From Luteimonas sp. 9C (GTDB lineage Bacteria > Pseudomonadota > Gammaproteobacteria > Xanthomonadales > Xanthomonadaceae): DNA of 64,000 nt. Shown piece by piece: positions 62,133 to 64,000 of the stretch (position 1 is its first letter; each line of letters starts with the position of its first letter). A model generated the notes under the pieces. The model searched no databases. It worked only from the letters and a program-made list of their open reading frames with translations, and was not told the DNA's origin. The DNA lies in contig NZ_LR733312.1 in assembly GCF_902506295.1 (NCBI RefSeq), positions 2,557,169 through 2,621,168 on the forward strand. The letters are read 5' to 3'. Position numbers and translations under genes: made by a program.

Positions 62133-62329
62133 CGGGGAAGTCTTGAGTGCGCTGCGTGACGATCCCGTCATCACGCCAGCCGATGGCGCAGTGAACCACA
62201 CGCCGGCCTCTTTCTTGAACGCGAAGCGTGATGCAGTCCACGCGTAACGGAATTTCTACGCCTGGCACCACGCCGGCCATACATCCCGGCGTCGACACTG
62301 CGCATCAACAACCCTGCAGGAGCTCACCG

Positions 62330-62632
62330 ATGCGACGTATCGCTCTCCCCCTGGCGGCCGCCATGGCATTCGCGTTCACCGCGTGCAGCAACGAGCCACC
62401 GCCGGCAGACGCGCCACCGATGGATCCCGCACCGATGAACGATCCGGCGACACCGCCGATGGATCCCGCGACCGATCCCATGAACCCGCCGGCCGACCCG
62501 ATGACGCCGCCAACCGATCCGAGCATGCCGCCGCCGACCGATCCGATGGCGCCACCTTCCAGCGATCCGATGACCCCGCCACCGGCCACGCCGCCGATGG
62601 AAGGGGAGGGCACGACCTCCAGCGATACCTGA
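62330..62632 (+). CDS. Proline-rich DPM-repeat lipoprotein
   Basis: A 100-residue lipoprotein (lipobox FTAC) whose mature part is almost wholly Pro/Asp/Met/Ala/Thr with irregular repeats like PPTDPM and PPMDPA. It lacks any globular domain and looks like an extended envelope spacer. AGGAG lies 8 bases before the ATG. It is divergent from egtB and ends near a terminator. Confidence 0.78.
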   Translation: MRRIALPLAAAMAFAFTACSNEPPPADAPPMDPAPMNDPATPPMDPATDPMNPPADPMTPPTDPSMPPPTDPMAPPSSDPMTPPPATPPMEGEGTTSSDT

Positions 62633-62730
62633 GGCGCGTCCACCAGACAACAGGTGCCACCCGTGAAACCGGTTGACGTCTCTGACGTCATCGCCTGACG
62701 GCGCTCTCTCTCCAGCCGGTTCCAGTTGCC

Positions 62731-62760
62731 GTCCGCCTCCCCCGGGGCGGGCGGCTTTTT
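62731..62760 (+). terminator. Rho-independent terminator of the proline-rich lipoprotein gene
   Basis: A G/C-rich hairpin with the arms CCGCCTCCCC and GGGGCGGGCGG followed by TTTTT. One mismatch in the stem. The T run overlaps the stop codon of the convergent HAD gene. Confidence 0.78.
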
Positions 62761-63406
62761 ATTGCGACCGACGGTCTGCGCCCGCTGGCCACGGCGCGCC
62801 GCGATAGATGGCCTGATCGGCGAGCGCGAGCAGGGCGAGGTCTTCGTGCGTGTCGCCATGCGCGTGGATCTCGCGATAGCGGGCGACGTCGTAACGCTGG
62901 CGGACCCGGCGCACCTTTTCCGCCGCCACGCACTGCGGGCCCGCATATCGACCGGTCATGCGGTCGCCGGCGTGTTCCAGCGACGAACACAGCAGCTCGA
63001 CGCCTTGCGACGCGCACCAGGGCGCGAGATACACGTCGAACCCGCCGGAGACCACCACGACGGTATCGCCGCGGGCACGGTGGGCATCGAGGCGCGCCTG
63101 CATTTCAGGCCGCACCAGTGACGGGAGCACGGTGGCGGCGAATCGACGTCCCGCTTCCTCGACGGCGGTGCGCGGCAGACCGCCGAACGCGTAGCGCACG
63201 AGCAGGGCGCGCAGCACGGACACCGGCAGCAGCTTGAGCCTGTACGCCAGCACCGGCAGCACGAACAGCAGCGTGCCGAGATGCAGGCGACGCGGCGGCG
63301 TGGCAAAGCGCAGGAAATCCGGCAGCGTCTCGCGCGTGGTGAGCGTGCCGTCGAAGTCGAACAGCGCCAGCACCGGACGCGCATCCGTCGACGCGTGCGC
63401 GCTCAC
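62759..63406 (-). CDS. HAD-IB family phosphatase
   Basis: A 215-residue haloacid-dehalogenase phosphatase. Motif I DFDGTLT is near residues 17-23, motif II SGG near 130, and motif III GDTHED near 189. SerB-like cap. The likely substrate is a small phosphorylated metabolite, such as a phosphoserine- or lysophosphatidate-type compound. The GTG start at 63406 overlaps the MAPEG stop (GTGA). Confidence 0.87.
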   Translation of the reverse strand: MSAHASTDARPVLALFDFDGTLTTRETLPDFLRFATPPRRLHLGTLLFVLPVLAYRLKLLPVSVLRALLVRYAFGGLPRTAVEEAGRRFAATVLPSLVRPEMQARLDAHRARGDTVVVVSGGFDVYLAPWCASQGVELLCSSLEHAGDRMTGRYAGPQCVAAEKVRRVRQRYDVARYREIHAHGDTHEDLALLALADQAIYRGAPWPAGADRRSQ

Positions 63407-63798
63407 GACACCGACGTCGCGGCCTGTACCAGCAGCGCGATGACGCAGCCGATGCCGCCGAACCACGCGAGGCTCCGCAGCAAGGCCAGGTCCGCGACGT
63501 AGGCGACGCCGTGCACCAGTCGCAATGCGACGAATGCGATCGCCAGCATCGCGATACGGTCGTGCGCCACGCCGGCGAGCTGCGCGAGCACCACGCCCGC
63601 GGCGAACGGTGCGAAGGCCTCGAGTGCATTGAGGTGCGCGTTGTAGGCCCGCCGCAGTCGCGGATGGTCCTGCCGCGCGATCCAGCCGCGCGGATCGTGG
63701 TTGTCGTAGCGCGGCACCGAAGCCTTCGCCAGCCCGACCCAGGCATAGGGCAGCAGCGCGGCGATCAGCACGCACCAGTAAGCGGTGGACAAGGTCAT
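63403..63798 (-). CDS. MAPEG family membrane protein
   Basis: A 131-residue protein with four predicted membrane helices and the conserved RRAYNAHLNALEAFAPFAAGV segment of bacterial MAPEG proteins. In eukaryotes the family includes glutathione-dependent enzymes; here only the fold can be asserted. Coupled to the HAD gene. Confidence 0.88.
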   Translation of the reverse strand: MTLSTAYWCVLIAALLPYAWVGLAKASVPRYDNHDPRGWIARQDHPRLRRAYNAHLNALEAFAPFAAGVVLAQLAGVAHDRIAMLAIAFVALRLVHGVAYVADLALLRSLAWFGGIGCVIALLVQAATSVS

Positions 63799-63873
63799 CG
63801 GTGGTTCCGAGGATGAGGACAGGTGGCTTATCGCATGGACGTGTGGGTCGTGTCGCCGCCGTAATGCCCGAAG

Positions 63874-63916
63874 CCCGCCCCCGCAAAGCGGGGGAGGGTT
63901 GGGAGGGGGCGAACGT
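63874..63916. repeat. G/C palindromic repeat copy
   Basis: A further copy of the element at 14099: CCCGCAAAGCGGGGGAGGG and then GGGAGGGGGCGAACG. The window ends in GTCGCCCCCACC, which looks like the start of a facing copy, so this is probably another tail-to-tail pair cut by the window edge. Confidence 0.65.
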
Positions 63917-64000
63917 ACCGGTCGATGCGCGACTCCACTCAAGGGTGAAGGTGAGTTCTTGATCCTCGGTTTCCTGGAGCGCTGACAGGTCGCCCCCACC

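Overview
The window (about 68-70% GC over most of its length, coding on both strands) reads as chromosome of a Lysobacteraceae/Xanthomonadaceae bacterium such as Lysobacter, Luteimonas or a close relative. The evidence is an Ax21-family outer-membrane protein, neighbouring oleC and oleD, a ubiJ-ubiB pair, an egtB-egtD pair, TonB-dependent uptake, many short lipoproteins, and GTG starts with ATGA/GTGA overlaps. This is inference from gene content; no rRNA or tRNA gene is visible.

Layout. 1-6 kb: an M16 metalloprotease, an SDR oxidoreductase, trmL and an Ax21-like barrel with a clear terminator. 6-8.2 kb: the conserved block rhodanese-secB-gpsA (minus strand). 8.2-14 kb: a lipoprotein, oleC-oleD of long-chain olefin synthesis, a DUF1328 membrane peptide, and ubiJ-ubiB. 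14-24 kb: an ECF sigma factor with two glyoxalase-fold genes, a META/DUF4377 lipoprotein, a PEBP protein, a TPR-sulfotransferase fusion, an alpha/beta hydrolase with an acyltransferase, a hotdog thioesterase, and then four tandem, mutually similar 48-54-residue ORFs with an AT-rich control region. 24-32 kb: a phospholipase-D-like lipoprotein, YceI, SixA, an orphan ParA divergent from a Ycf46-like AAA ATPase, and secreted proteins.

32-47 kb is a coherent catabolic locus for gamma-glutamyl/D-amino-acid/dipeptide material: gamma-glutamyltransferase with an XRE-cupin regulator, divergent from two operons that carry serine hydrolases, a dipeptide epimerase/DgcA-like racemase, a DUF819 transporter, an N-acyl-D-amino-acid deacylase-like lipoprotein, a TonB receptor, DgcN (DUF1611) and a YkvI-like carrier. 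The two divergent operons begin with near-identical promoters, each overlapped by a palindrome that probably binds the XRE-cupin regulator.

47-58 kb looks like an antagonism island. Three lipoproteins precede a lytic-transglycosylase-like peptidoglycan hydrolase in visibly lower-GC DNA. Three successive pairs follow, each a signal-less GHSxGGG lipase followed by an ankyrin-repeat lipoprotein, the expected layout of secreted phospholipase effectors with periplasmic immunity partners. No secretion apparatus is visible in the window.

58-64 kb: a TPR protein, the egtB-egtD-DUF3253-DUF938 ergothioneine group, a proline-rich lipoprotein, a HAD phosphatase and a MAPEG protein. G/C-rich palindromic repeats sit in several intergenic gaps.
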